Source of the DNA: Anaerolineae bacterium
GTDB taxonomy: Bacteria > Chloroflexota > Anaerolineae > 4572-78 > J111
Length of the DNA stretch: 64,000 nucleotides
Reading direction: 5' to 3'
NCBI GenBank assembly: GCA_022071955.1
Contig: JAJVIM010000020.1
Span: forward strand, 292,831 to 356,830
Positions 44,210 to 53,091 of the stretch are shown here, in pieces (the stretch's first letter is position 1; the number at the start of each line of letters is the position of its first letter). The translations under genes were made by a program, and so were the position numbers. The notes below the pieces were generated by a model. It was not told the origin of the DNA. It was given only the letters and a program-made list of their open reading frames with translations, and ran no database searches.

Positions 44210-47200
44210 CTACGACGACGTATCGCCGTTGCGTTTGGCGGTTTGTGGCGGTAGTTGCAGGGCAATCCGCCCCTGCGATGTGCCAATCACCTTGCCCAAC
44301 TCGGTGATGGTGGTTTTCATAATGTCGTTAACGTCGGTGGCGTTGCGGATTTTGCCGGTGATTTCACGGATAATCTCTTCGCGGCGGGCCCGTTTCTGCG
44401 AGTCGTCGAGCAGGCGGATGTTTTCCAGCGTTACAATCATTTGCCGGCCCACCGTGTTAAAGAAGCGAATCTGGTTAGCGCTGATTTTTTTCTGCGGGCT
44501 TTTGTAACTGGCCATAAAATAACCCAGCCGCTCGTGGTAAGCCACCAGCGGAACTACCAACTGCGACGAAATTTCCAGCGAGATCAGGGCCTCGCGCATT
44601 TGGGGCGAAAGGCGCGGGTCGGTTGCTACGTCTTCAACCATAAACGCTTCGTCGGCCGGGACTTCCTGTTCCAAAATAAAGTCCGTCACTTTGAAGCGAT
44701 CGCCGGGAGTCAATGCCGGCTGGCCGTCGCTGCTCCACACGGCTTTCACTTCAACATAAGAGTCGGCCGCGCCGGGCTGCAGCGGGTTATAAATAAAGAT
44801 GGTGGCCGCATCGACGCCGGTGGTGGCCATTGAGTTGATGGCCAGCCGGTAAACCGTATTTTCATCGCGGGCCGACGAAATAGCCTGGGTGAGCAGGTAC
44901 AGGGTTTCGGCTTCTGACAGGGCAATTTGCGATTGGGTGAACAGTTCGGCGTTTTTGATAGCGTTGGCCAACTGGTCGGCCATGGTTTGGAGCAGAGTGA
45001 TGTCTTCGTTAGAAAAGGCCAGCCGTTTGGTGCTTTGCACGGTCACCGCGCCCAGCACTTCATCGCGGCTGATCAGCGGCAGGGCCATTTCCGAGCGGGT
45101 ATCGGGCAGCACCGGGTTTCTAAAGTGGACCGCCTCTTCACCCACGTCAAGGGCAATCCGGGCTTTGCGCTGGGCCACACACCAGCCAATCATCGATTCG
45201 CCGCCAATTTTGAGTTTGTGGTTTTTGGCCAGTTGGATTTTGCCCGCTTCGCCGGTGCCGGCTTTGAGCACAGCCCATTCGCCGGCTTCATCGAGCAGGA
45301 AAATCCCAACGTAGTAAAAGTCAAAATGGTCGCGGATGAGGTTAACCGAGGTTTCGATCAGGGCATCGATGTTGAGGATGGAGCTGGCCGCGCGCGAGAC
45401 TTCGGCCGCGGTTTGCAGGCTGATGGAACGGTATTGGGCTTCTTCCAGCAACTGCCGGTTTTCCAGCCAGATGGTGAGCTGGTCGGCGATGGCCTGGCCA
45501 ATTTCAACATCTTCGTCAATAAACATGTGGTCGGGGTTGGTCGCGTCGATGATGATGTCGCCCACCAAAGTGCCGCGAATGAGCAGCGGCAGCACCAGCA
45601 TGTGCGTTACCTGCTGCTGGCTGCGGGTGCTTCGGGTCGATTTTACCAGCGGGCTTTCGGCCGGGTTGCTGATGAGCAGCGGCCGGGGGTCTTGCCGGAG
45701 CCGGTTGAAAATCCGGTCTTCTGAAACGGGCAAAACAAGCTGGGGCGGCACCGGGCTGCCGGCAATAAAACGAGCTTCGGCTACGTTGCTGTTGGCCGCC
45801 CGGTTAAAGAGCATAATGGCGCCCTGCTGCAAGCCCAGCAAGGTGAGGTATTCGCCCAAAACGGTTTCAAAGGTGCCGCGGCGCTCGGTGGCGGTAGCCA
45901 GGGCGGCGCTAATGCGGAACAGCGTTTGGGTGCGTTCCAGCGTGCGCCGGGTTTCGTTGATCAGGCGTTCGCGTTCAATTTCGCGCTGTTTGATGTGGGT
46001 AATATCCTGGATGATGCCAATGAGATAGTTCGGCCGGGTTTGGCCGGCGGTGAGCGCCAGCGGTACTTTGCGGGTGTACAGGGTGCGGGTGCTGCCCGAA
46101 GCGTCGGTGATGGTTTCTTCGGTTTCGTGGGGCTGGCCGGTGGTAAAAACCCGGTTATCCTGCTCCCAAAAGAAATCGGCTTCGGTGGTGTTGGTCAGAA
46201 AATCGTAATCGCTTTTGCCCAGAATTTCTTCTTCTGGCAGGCCAAAAATGCCCTGGGCAAAGCTGGTATTTACCACCACCCAGCGATGCTCCCGGTCTTT
46301 GATAAAAATAGGGTCGGGGAGCTGGTCGATGATGGTTTTCATAAACGTTTGGCTTTCGCGGACGGCCTCAAACAGGCGGCTGTTTTCAATGGCGTTGGCT
46401 GCCAGCAAAGCCACCGAGTCGAGCAGGGCAATATCGTCGTTGCCGATGCGGCGGCCGGGCCGGTCATCGTATATTTCAAGCAGGCCGATGACTTCATCGC
46501 GCAGCAAAATGGGCACAAAAGCCATCACTACCCCGTGATGCCGGGTGAGGTATTCAAACTCGCGGCCGGCGGCTTCCGGGTCGTCGGCGTAGACAACCAG
46601 TTCATGTTTGCTGGCAATCACTTTGGTCAGGCTGGTAAACTCGGCGGCGGGCGCGCGCTGGCCGGCTTCGAGTTTAAAGATTGAGCCTTTGCGGGCGTAA
46701 TCGCTGATGGTGTACAGGGTGTCGCCGGCTTCCAGCAGGGTCAGCGCGCAGCGGCCGATGCGGAGCATTTCGGCGGTTTCAGACACCAAAATATGGGCAG
46801 TCTGTTCCAGGCTGAGCGTGCTGGAAATGCGCGTGCCAATGCGATACAGCATGGCTTGCTCGTGCAGGCGGCGCTGGGTTTCTTCAAACAGGCGGGCGGT
46901 TTCGAGGGCGGTGGTAATCTGATCGGCCATAATTTGCAGCGCTTCGATGTCTTCGGCGGCAAAGGCGTTGGCCTCAACGCTTTGCACATCGAGCGCGCCA
47001 ATGGTGACGCCGCGGGAAATCAGCGGCAGAGCCATTTCTGAGCGGGTATCCGGCAAAAGCGGGTTGTTGAAGTGGACGGCGTCTTTACCCACGTCAAGGG
47101 CAATGCGCGGCTTGGCGTGAAAGGTAACAAAGCCGACAATTGAGTTGCTGCCCACGGCCAGCCGGTGCGGCCGTTCAACCATAATTTTGCCCACGTCGCC

Positions 47201-49033
47201 GGTAGAGGCTTTAACCACGGCCCATTCGCGACGATCGTCAACCAGAAAGATGGAAACGTGATAAAAGCCGAAGCGGTCGCGGATGAGGTTAACCGTCAGT
47301 CGCAGCACTTCGCTCAGATCGGTCAGGCCGGTGACGGCCTCGCCCACGGTGGCCACGGCGCGGAGCTGTTCGGCCCGGCGCTCGGTTTGTTCCAGCAGCA
47401 GCCGGTTTTGAATGGCAATGGTTACCTGATCGGCCATGGCCCGGGCCAGGTCCGTTTCCCGCTGAGAAAAGCGGCGCTGTTCGTCGGCAGAGACAACGGT
47501 GAGCCAGCCGATGGTTTCGCCGCGCATAATCATGGGCGCTTGCAGCACTGCGCGGATGGGTTTGGCCAGAGTCGCGTGGCTAAATTCGGCCAGCGGGGTG
47601 TCATCCGGCAGCCGGTTGGTGACAAAAGGCTGGCCCGATAGCATCAGCTGCTGGCTGGGGTTGCTCCGGTTTAGCGGGAATGAGAATCGCTCCACCGGCT
47701 GAACATCGCCCTGATCCATGTAAACGGCCAGCTCGCCGAACTGCCGGTCGTCGGAAACCTGAACAATCGCGCCCTGCTGCAAGCCCAGGCTGTAAACAAA
47801 TTCAACCAGTGCTTCCTGCAACACAGCCTGAACGCCGCCGGCGGCGGCCAGCACCCGGCCGGCCCGGTAGAGGGTTTGGGTTTCGGCCAGGGCGTCTTCG
47901 GTGCGCTGAATCTGGTTAACGTGTTCCAGAGCGATGGTGGTTTGGTTGGAGAGGGTTTGGTACAGGGCCAGTTCGCGTTCGTTGAAAATATGGTGGGCGG
48001 CGTGGCCAATCAACAGAATACCAACTACGTGAATCCGCTGGATGAGCGGGTAAATGGCAATGCTGCTCACGCCGAGCTGGTGCAGCAAATCGCGGTCGGT
48101 GGCCGAGAGGCGCTCGTCTTTGGCCAGATTTTCAATAACCAGAATATCCTGGTTGGCCGCCAGATCGGCCAGGGCCGGATAATCCTGCAAATCAAGGTGT
48201 TGTTTGGTGAGTTTGTGGACCGATTTTGGCGATTTAACATTGCCCACAAACGAGACTTCGGCATGGGTGGGCAGGTTTTTACCGCTGAGGCCGTAGCATA
48301 CCAGCATGCCGCATATATCGGCCCCAATGGCCGCCGCGCTGTGCTGGATGGCGCTGTGCACGCTGCGCAGGTTTGATGTGCCGGAAAGATGGCGGCTGAT
48401 GTCGATCATCAAGTGCGCTTCGGTCAGGCTGTCTTTAATATCGGTCACCTGATAGGCATTTTCCAGCGCAATGATAATGTGGTCGGTGAGGTTGCCCAGC
48501 AGGTTGAGGTCCTGTTCGTCAAAATGGTTGGGCTGCGGATGCACAAAGGAGAGCGCGCCCCGCAGCCGGCCACGGCTGATTTTGATGGGGGCGCAAATGG
48601 CCGAGCGCACTTCGGTGGTTTGGTCCGGGTGTTTCACATCGAGCCAGCGGTCATCAGTTTGGGTGTCTAGCACCAGGGCCATCTGGTTGGTTTGCTGCAC
48701 CCAGGCATCCAGCCCCTCGTCCAGCACCCGCCGCACCAGTTCGCGCCGGGCCAGGTCGTCAAGGTTGTTGCGCTCGGCGTAGGTGCTTTTAAAATAAACA
48801 TCGCCGGTGTCAGACAGGAGATGGATTTCGCCAGAGGTGGCTCCCAGATGTTGGGCAAAATTTACGGCTCTGGCCACAATGGTTTCAAAATCAAGGGCGG
48901 TGCTCAAAGAAACGCTCACATCATGCAGCAGGTTGGCCCGGTCTACCTGATGTTGCAGTTTGGTGTTTTTCTGGGTTAGCTGCTCAATTTTGGCTTCGAG
49001 CTGGCTGACCAGTTGCTGAGTCGGTTCATTCAT
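44210..49033 (-). CDS. Kinase-less GAFx8-PAS protein, 1607 aa
   Basis: Begins with a coiled coil (QLVSQLEAKIEQLTQKNTKL), then five GAF-like modules, a PAS domain (about 930-1040, IDQLPDPIFIKDREHRWVVV), three more GAF modules and the truncated-GAF tail (REEIIREITGKIRNATDVND). No catalytic output domain is present. Two modules belong to the ALDVGxEAVxFxNPxLPxTRSEMALPL subtype that recurs in the two downstream genes. GGAGA stands 7 bases before the ATG, and the next gene starts 12 bases after the stop. It is probably a soluble sensor subunit; what it binds is unknown. Confidence 0.88.
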   Translation of the reverse strand: MNEPTQQLVSQLEAKIEQLTQKNTKLQHQVDRANLLHDVSVSLSTALDFETIVARAVNFAQHLGATSGEIHLLSDTGDVYFKSTYAERNNLDDLARRELVRRVLDEGLDAWVQQTNQMALVLDTQTDDRWLDVKHPDQTTEVRSAICAPIKISRGRLRGALSFVHPQPNHFDEQDLNLLGNLTDHIIIALENAYQVTDIKDSLTEAHLMIDISRHLSGTSNLRSVHSAIQHSAAAIGADICGMLVCYGLSGKNLPTHAEVSFVGNVKSPKSVHKLTKQHLDLQDYPALADLAANQDILVIENLAKDERLSATDRDLLHQLGVSSIAIYPLIQRIHVVGILLIGHAAHHIFNERELALYQTLSNQTTIALEHVNQIQRTEDALAETQTLYRAGRVLAAAGGVQAVLQEALVEFVYSLGLQQGAIVQVSDDRQFGELAVYMDQGDVQPVERFSFPLNRSNPSQQLMLSGQPFVTNRLPDDTPLAEFSHATLAKPIRAVLQAPMIMRGETIGWLTVVSADEQRRFSQRETDLARAMADQVTIAIQNRLLLEQTERRAEQLRAVATVGEAVTGLTDLSEVLRLTVNLIRDRFGFYHVSIFLVDDRREWAVVKASTGDVGKIMVERPHRLAVGSNSIVGFVTFHAKPRIALDVGKDAVHFNNPLLPDTRSEMALPLISRGVTIGALDVQSVEANAFAAEDIEALQIMADQITTALETARLFEETQRRLHEQAMLYRIGTRISSTLSLEQTAHILVSETAEMLRIGRCALTLLEAGDTLYTISDYARKGSIFKLEAGQRAPAAEFTSLTKVIASKHELVVYADDPEAAGREFEYLTRHHGVVMAFVPILLRDEVIGLLEIYDDRPGRRIGNDDIALLDSVALLAANAIENSRLFEAVRESQTFMKTIIDQLPDPIFIKDREHRWVVVNTSFAQGIFGLPEEEILGKSDYDFLTNTTEADFFWEQDNRVFTTGQPHETEETITDASGSTRTLYTRKVPLALTAGQTRPNYLIGIIQDITHIKQREIERERLINETRRTLERTQTLFRISAALATATERRGTFETVLGEYLTLLGLQQGAIMLFNRAANSNVAEARFIAGSPVPPQLVLPVSEDRIFNRLRQDPRPLLISNPAESPLVKSTRSTRSQQQVTHMLVLPLLIRGTLVGDIIIDATNPDHMFIDEDVEIGQAIADQLTIWLENRQLLEEAQYRSISLQTAAEVSRAASSILNIDALIETSVNLIRDHFDFYYVGIFLLDEAGEWAVLKAGTGEAGKIQLAKNHKLKIGGESMIGWCVAQRKARIALDVGEEAVHFRNPVLPDTRSEMALPLISRDEVLGAVTVQSTKRLAFSNEDITLLQTMADQLANAIKNAELFTQSQIALSEAETLYLLTQAISSARDENTVYRLAINSMATTGVDAATIFIYNPLQPGAADSYVEVKAVWSSDGQPALTPGDRFKVTDFILEQEVPADEAFMVEDVATDPRLSPQMREALISLEISSQLVVPLVAYHERLGYFMASYKSPQKKISANQIRFFNTVGRQMIVTLENIRLLDDSQKRARREEIIREITGKIRNATDVNDIMKTTITELGKVIGTSQGRIALQLPPQTAKRNGDTSS

Positions 49034-49125
49034 AACTGTATCTCCGACAGTGACATACCGGCGTGATCACGCTGGCTGTTGAGTTTTTAATGAACAAAGG
49101 TTGCGCCCACCTGGTGCGAAACCGA

Positions 49126-49581
49126 TTAACTTTGATACCCAAGGTCCCAAACTGATTCCCCCTGTAAAATTGAAATGATCTGATTGGGAAATTTATCGGG
49201 ATCGATGGGTTTGCCCAGAAAACCGTCAAACCCGGCCAGGCGGGCTTTTTCCATAGCTGTAGAGTTGGCGTCGGCGGTTACGGCCACAATTCTGGTGTTT
49301 TCAAAACGGGGGTCATTTTTTAACTTGGCCAGGGCGTCGTAGCCGTCTTCGTAGGGCAGGTGCAGGTCCATAAGCACCAGATCAACCCGGGGCATGGTAT
49401 CGGCAAATTCAACCACCTGCCATCCCGAGGCTTTCCATTCGTACCGGCGCACCCCGACAAAAGCCAGCAGCCGGGCAATTAACACCAGGTTTTGCAGGTT
49501 GTCTTCTACCACAAGTACGTAGGCATCTTTGGGGTTAACAGGTTCGTAGCGGGTGGAGTCTGTGGTCGCTAGCTGGTTCAT
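49126..49581 (-). CDS. Stand-alone receiver protein 1
   Basis: 151 residues: a single receiver with VLVVEDNLQNL, LVLMDLHLPYEDG, AVTAD and LGKPIDPDKF, plus 18 extra residues at the N-terminus. There is an insert between helix 1 and strand 2 (FVGVRRYEWKASG). No output domain, so it acts as a phosphate shuttle or binds a partner protein (DivK/CheY-like). Its ATG overlaps the stop of the receiver gene upstream by 4 bases (ATGA). A 92-base gap without features separates the kinase-less GAF gene upstream on the map. Confidence 0.9.
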   Translation of the reverse strand: MNQLATTDSTRYEPVNPKDAYVLVVEDNLQNLVLIARLLAFVGVRRYEWKASGWQVVEFADTMPRVDLVLMDLHLPYEDGYDALAKLKNDPRFENTRIVAVTADANSTAMEKARLAGFDGFLGKPIDPDKFPNQIISILQGESVWDLGYQS

Positions 49582-49958
49582 TGGTAACCACCTTTAATAA
49601 AATTCTCTACCTGAACAGGCAGATCATCAACATCAATGGGTTTAGAAATATAGCCGTCGCAGCCGGCCTGAAACACGCTTTCGCGGTCTTTTTTCATGAC
49701 GTTGGCGGTCATGGCCACAACCGGGATGTGCGCGGTTTTTTTGTTTTTCTTCAGGGCGTCGGTCACTTCGTAGCCGTCAATGTCGGGCAGGTTGATATCG
49801 GTAATGATCAAATCCGGCAGCAACTCCTCGGCTTTTGATAAACCTTCTGTGCCGGTACCGGCGGGGATAACTTCGTAACCTTCAATTTCAAGCACGCGCC
49901 TGACCAGGGTCATGTTGTCAAAATTATCTTCAATATATAAAACTTTGGCCTTGCCCAT
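49578..49958 (-). CDS. Stand-alone receiver protein 2 (DivK-like)
   Basis: 126 residues, essentially one receiver: VLYIEDNFDNMTLVRRVL, LIITDINLPDIDG, VAMTANVMKKDRE, GYISKPID. The form matches DivK-type single-domain receivers that often sit beside hybrid kinases and shuttle phosphate or act allosterically. It is coupled to receiver 1 by the 4-base overlap and lies 18 bases after receiver 3. Confidence 0.92.
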   Translation of the reverse strand: MGKAKVLYIEDNFDNMTLVRRVLEIEGYEVIPAGTGTEGLSKAEELLPDLIITDINLPDIDGYEVTDALKKNKKTAHIPVVAMTANVMKKDRESVFQAGCDGYISKPIDVDDLPVQVENFIKGGYQ

Positions 49959-49976
49959 ACAAAAAAAGACTCCTTA

Positions 49977-50393
49977 TCAACCTGGGTGCGCGAGCAGGGA
50001 TTTGTTGCTGGTGGCAAAAAGATTTTCGGTTAAATCGCGCAGTTGCGCAGTGGGGAAGGGTTTGGTCAGGTAACCGTCAACGCTGAGTTCTTTGACTTCC
50101 GTTTGCACGTCGTAGGAACCAAAGGCCGTCATCAAAATGACTTTAATATTAGGCTGGAGTGAGCGGGCAACCTCTACCAGAGTAAAACCGGTAATATCTG
50201 GCATTTTCAAATCGGTAATGAGCAAATCGTAGGTGGTGCTGGTTAACTTGCCCAGGGCATCGTCACCGCAATGGGCCACATCGATGATGAAATTATGGCC
50301 ACTCTCTTGCAGCGATTGCTGCAGGAAAAAGATTAACGTAGCTTCGTCATCAACAATCAATATGCGCCTGGGAAAAGTACCATAATCTGGCAT
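49977..50393 (-). CDS. Stand-alone receiver protein 3
   Basis: 138 residues with one receiver: ILIVDDEATLIFFLQQSL, LLITDLKMPDITG, ILMTAFGSYD, YLTKPFPT. No output domain. The chosen ATG (50393) has AAGGAGCA upstream; an in-frame start 18 codons earlier has none and would enter the promoter region. It heads a likely transcript of three receivers and the GAF-stack genes. The AT-rich bases 50394-50485 between it and the OmpR-type gene contain a TATATT-like hexamer but no convincing -35. Confidence 0.9.
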   Translation of the reverse strand: MPDYGTFPRRILIVDDEATLIFFLQQSLQESGHNFIIDVAHCGDDALGKLTSTTYDLLITDLKMPDITGFTLVEVARSLQPNIKVILMTAFGSYDVQTEVKELSVDGYLTKPFPTAQLRDLTENLFATSNKSLLAHPG

Positions 50394-50485
50394 AAGAGCT
50401 TGCTCCTTATTGTTAAAGACCATACTAACGCTCTTAATATAACACAAAATTAAAGCCAGGCGACATTACAGGATTGTTACAATTG

Positions 50486-51193
50486 TTAACGTGTACTCAT
50501 TAAATAGCGGCCACCGGCAACGGTGGTAACGTATTTGGGCGCGGCCGGGTCTGGCTCCAGCTTGTGGCGCAGTCGATGAATATGCACCCGGGCAATGGCC
50601 CGCGCGTCGGTTTCGCTGGCCTCGTAGCCGCGCACCAGCCGTACCAGCGTCATCGCATCGATGGCCTGGTTGGCGTAAGACATGAGCGTGGCCAAAATAT
50701 CAAATTCGGTGGGGGTCAGCTCGATGCGCTCCCCCGCCCGCAACACCTGCCGCGAGGCCCGGTTCAATTGAATATCCTGCACCGCCAGCACCTCGCCGGC
50801 ATCCGCCGGACGTGGTGGGGGCGCGGCGGCGCGCCGGGCAATGCCATCGGCCACACTGGCCAGCAACTCTTCGGTGTTGTATGGTTTGGTCAGATAATCG
50901 TGCGCGCCCTGGCGCAGCGCCTCAATGGCGGAATCGACGGTGGCGTAAGCGGTTAAAATGATCACGCTGGTATCGGGCGTGATTTTGCGCAAATGGCGCA
51001 TTATTTCCAGCCCGTTCATATCGGCCAGTTGCAAATCCAGCAGCGCCACTTCAAAGGTGTTGTGGGCAATCAATCGCAGCGCTGTTTGGCCGTTGGCGGC
51101 TTCAGATACGTGATAACCTTTGTCTTCAAGGTGCAGCCGCAAAAAATAGCGTAGCGTATCTTCGTCGTCTACCACCAAAATTTTGTGTGTCAC
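50486..51193 (-). CDS. OmpR-type response regulator, atypical receiver
   Basis: 235 residues. The receiver has Asp9/Asp10, phospho-acceptor Asp53 and Lys in LTKPYN, but the usual MP after the Asp is replaced (LLDLQLADMNG). The C-terminal winged helix shows LTPTEFDILATLMSYANQ and ARVHIHRLRHKLEPD, so it binds DNA. I use the GTG at 51193, which overlaps the stop of the kinase gene in GTGA; a longer frame begins inside that gene. GGGGAG lies 11 bases upstream. The kinase upstream is the expected partner. Confidence 0.9.
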   Translation of the reverse strand: MTHKILVVDDEDTLRYFLRLHLEDKGYHVSEAANGQTALRLIAHNTFEVALLDLQLADMNGLEIMRHLRKITPDTSVIILTAYATVDSAIEALRQGAHDYLTKPYNTEELLASVADGIARRAAAPPPRPADAGEVLAVQDIQLNRASRQVLRAGERIELTPTEFDILATLMSYANQAIDAMTLVRLVRGYEASETDARAIARVHIHRLRHKLEPDPAAPKYVTTVAGGRYLMSTR

Positions 51194-53091
51194 AGTTGTT
51201 TCTGCTCCCCAACAGGCAGTGATAAAGTAAAACACGTGCCGCGCCCGGCCTCGCTGGCAACGGTAATGTCGCCGCCGTGTTCCTCAATGATGCGCCGGGC
51301 CACGCTCAACCCCAGCCCCGTCCCTTTGGTTTTGGTTGTGTAAAACGGGTCAAAGATTCTGGACTGAATATCCGGGTCGATCCCCGGCCCGGTGTCTGCG
51401 ACGTTAATTATAATCACCGGCCGGGCGGCGTCGACGGCGGCAGAAATGGTAATGGTGCCCCTCTGCGGCAGGGCTTGGGTAGCGTTGATGACTAAATTGG
51501 TTAACACCTGTTCCAGCCGCTCGTTATCTACCCACAGGTTGGGCAATTCTTCGTCAATATCGATGACCAAAGCAGCGCCACAGGCTTCAATTTGTGGCTG
51601 GCAGCGATGCTGAACCATGCGCACAATCGGCGGCAGCGGCTGCGCGGTTTTGTTCAATGGCAGCGGCCGGGCCACAAACAAAATATCTTCCAAAATGCGG
51701 TTGACCCGTTTGACCTCGTTTTGAATCATCACCGCCCCCTGCGCCTCGGCAGTGCCGGGCAGGGCGTTGCGGGTGAGATAATCCACTCCGGCGGCGATGC
51801 CGGCCACCGGGTTGCGGATTTCGTGGGCCACCACCGCCGACATTTCGCCCAGCGCGGCCAGCCGGTCCAGCCGGCGGTGTTCGGCTTCGAGCGCCTTGAT
51901 CTCGCTCAAATCCTCAATAACGCCCACCGCGCCCACCGTTTGGCCATTTTCCTGGCCCAGCAAAGCCGTGCTGATAGAAATTGACAGCGAATGGCCGTTG
52001 CGGTTTGCCGCCAAAATTTCTGTTCGGGGTACGGCCTGCCCGGTAGCCAGGGTAGCGTTGAACACGCCGGCCAACTGTTCCGCCGCCGGGATGGCCTGAG
52101 CCAGCGGCCGGTTGAGTGCCTGCTCAATGGGGCAGCCGAGCATGGCCGCGGCCGCCGGGTTAAAGGCAGTGATCACCCCGGCCCGGTCAATGGCGATCAG
52201 ACCGTTGGTCATATTTTTAATGATGTCCTCGTTAAACGCCCGCAGGGTTTCGGCCTGCTGGAAAAGCTGGCTGTTTTCAATGATGATGGCCAACTGGCCG
52301 GCCATCACCGTGAGTAAATCCAGGCTGATCTGCCCAAACGGGGCGCTGCCGGCCTCGGCGGTGAGAATCCCGGCCAACTGACCTTTGATGAGCAGCGGCA
52401 GCGCCGCCCCTACAATGTTCACTTTGCCGGCGGCATCACTGATTAATTGGCCGCTGCCCAACACCCACACCGGCTGCCCGGACTCGGTAACGGCGGCGAG
52501 TGCGGCCGGGGGTAACGTTGAGGCCGGGGCAACAGCCGGCACTACCGCCACCTCGGCTTCGCTGTGCGCGTTGAGCCAGGCCAGCCGCGCCGCGCCAAGC
52601 TGGGTGCAGGCGGTTTCAAGCACGCGCTGCACCAGCGATACCTCGCCGCCGGTAATTTGCAACATTTTGTTGATCTCCAGCAGCGGCAGCAGCGTTTGCA
52701 GCCGCAGGCTGTCGCGCAGCAGGTTGCGTTTGGCCAGGCTGGTTTCGATGGTTTGCACCAGCTCTTTTGGCTCAAACGGTTTCATCAAAAAATCCTGCGC
52801 TCCCAGCCGGATAGCCCGAATGGCGTCTTCCATTGTACCGTAGCCGGTAATCAAAACCACGGTAATGTGCGGGTCAATTTCTTTGGCAATTTTCAGCAGC
52901 TCCAGCCCATCGATCCGCGGCATTTTAATATCGGTCAGTAGCAGGTCAAACGTTTCCTGCCGGAGTACGTTGGGCACGGCGGTGCTATCGGTAATGCCGG
53001 TCACTATAAAATTGTTGCGTTTTAAAATGCGCTCGCACGAGTGCATCACCGCCGGTTCATCATCGACAACTAAAATTCGTTCGCTTGCCAC
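51190..53091 (-). CDS. REC-GAF-PAS NtrB-like histidine kinase, 633 aa
   Basis: A receiver (ILVVDDEPAVM, LLLTDIKMPRIDG, FLMKPFEP) is followed by a compact GAF-like domain (about 150-290), a PAS domain (IIKNMTNGLIAIDRAG) and the kinase: HisKA SAVVAHEIRNPVAGIAAG; ATPase NLVINATQALPQ, DTGPGIDPDI and GTGLGLSVARRII. The AHEIRNP form is shared with NtrB-class kinases. It starts with GTG inside the 3' end of the upstream kinase gene (22-base overlap) and overlaps the OmpR-type gene by 4 bases, so three genes form a tightly coupled unit. Soluble; the signal is unknown. Confidence 0.92.
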   Translation of the reverse strand: MASERILVVDDEPAVMHSCERILKRNNFIVTGITDSTAVPNVLRQETFDLLLTDIKMPRIDGLELLKIAKEIDPHITVVLITGYGTMEDAIRAIRLGAQDFLMKPFEPKELVQTIETSLAKRNLLRDSLRLQTLLPLLEINKMLQITGGEVSLVQRVLETACTQLGAARLAWLNAHSEAEVAVVPAVAPASTLPPAALAAVTESGQPVWVLGSGQLISDAAGKVNIVGAALPLLIKGQLAGILTAEAGSAPFGQISLDLLTVMAGQLAIIIENSQLFQQAETLRAFNEDIIKNMTNGLIAIDRAGVITAFNPAAAAMLGCPIEQALNRPLAQAIPAAEQLAGVFNATLATGQAVPRTEILAANRNGHSLSISISTALLGQENGQTVGAVGVIEDLSEIKALEAEHRRLDRLAALGEMSAVVAHEIRNPVAGIAAGVDYLTRNALPGTAEAQGAVMIQNEVKRVNRILEDILFVARPLPLNKTAQPLPPIVRMVQHRCQPQIEACGAALVIDIDEELPNLWVDNERLEQVLTNLVINATQALPQRGTITISAAVDAARPVIIINVADTGPGIDPDIQSRIFDPFYTTKTKGTGLGLSVARRIIEEHGGDITVASEAGRGTCFTLSLPVGEQKQL

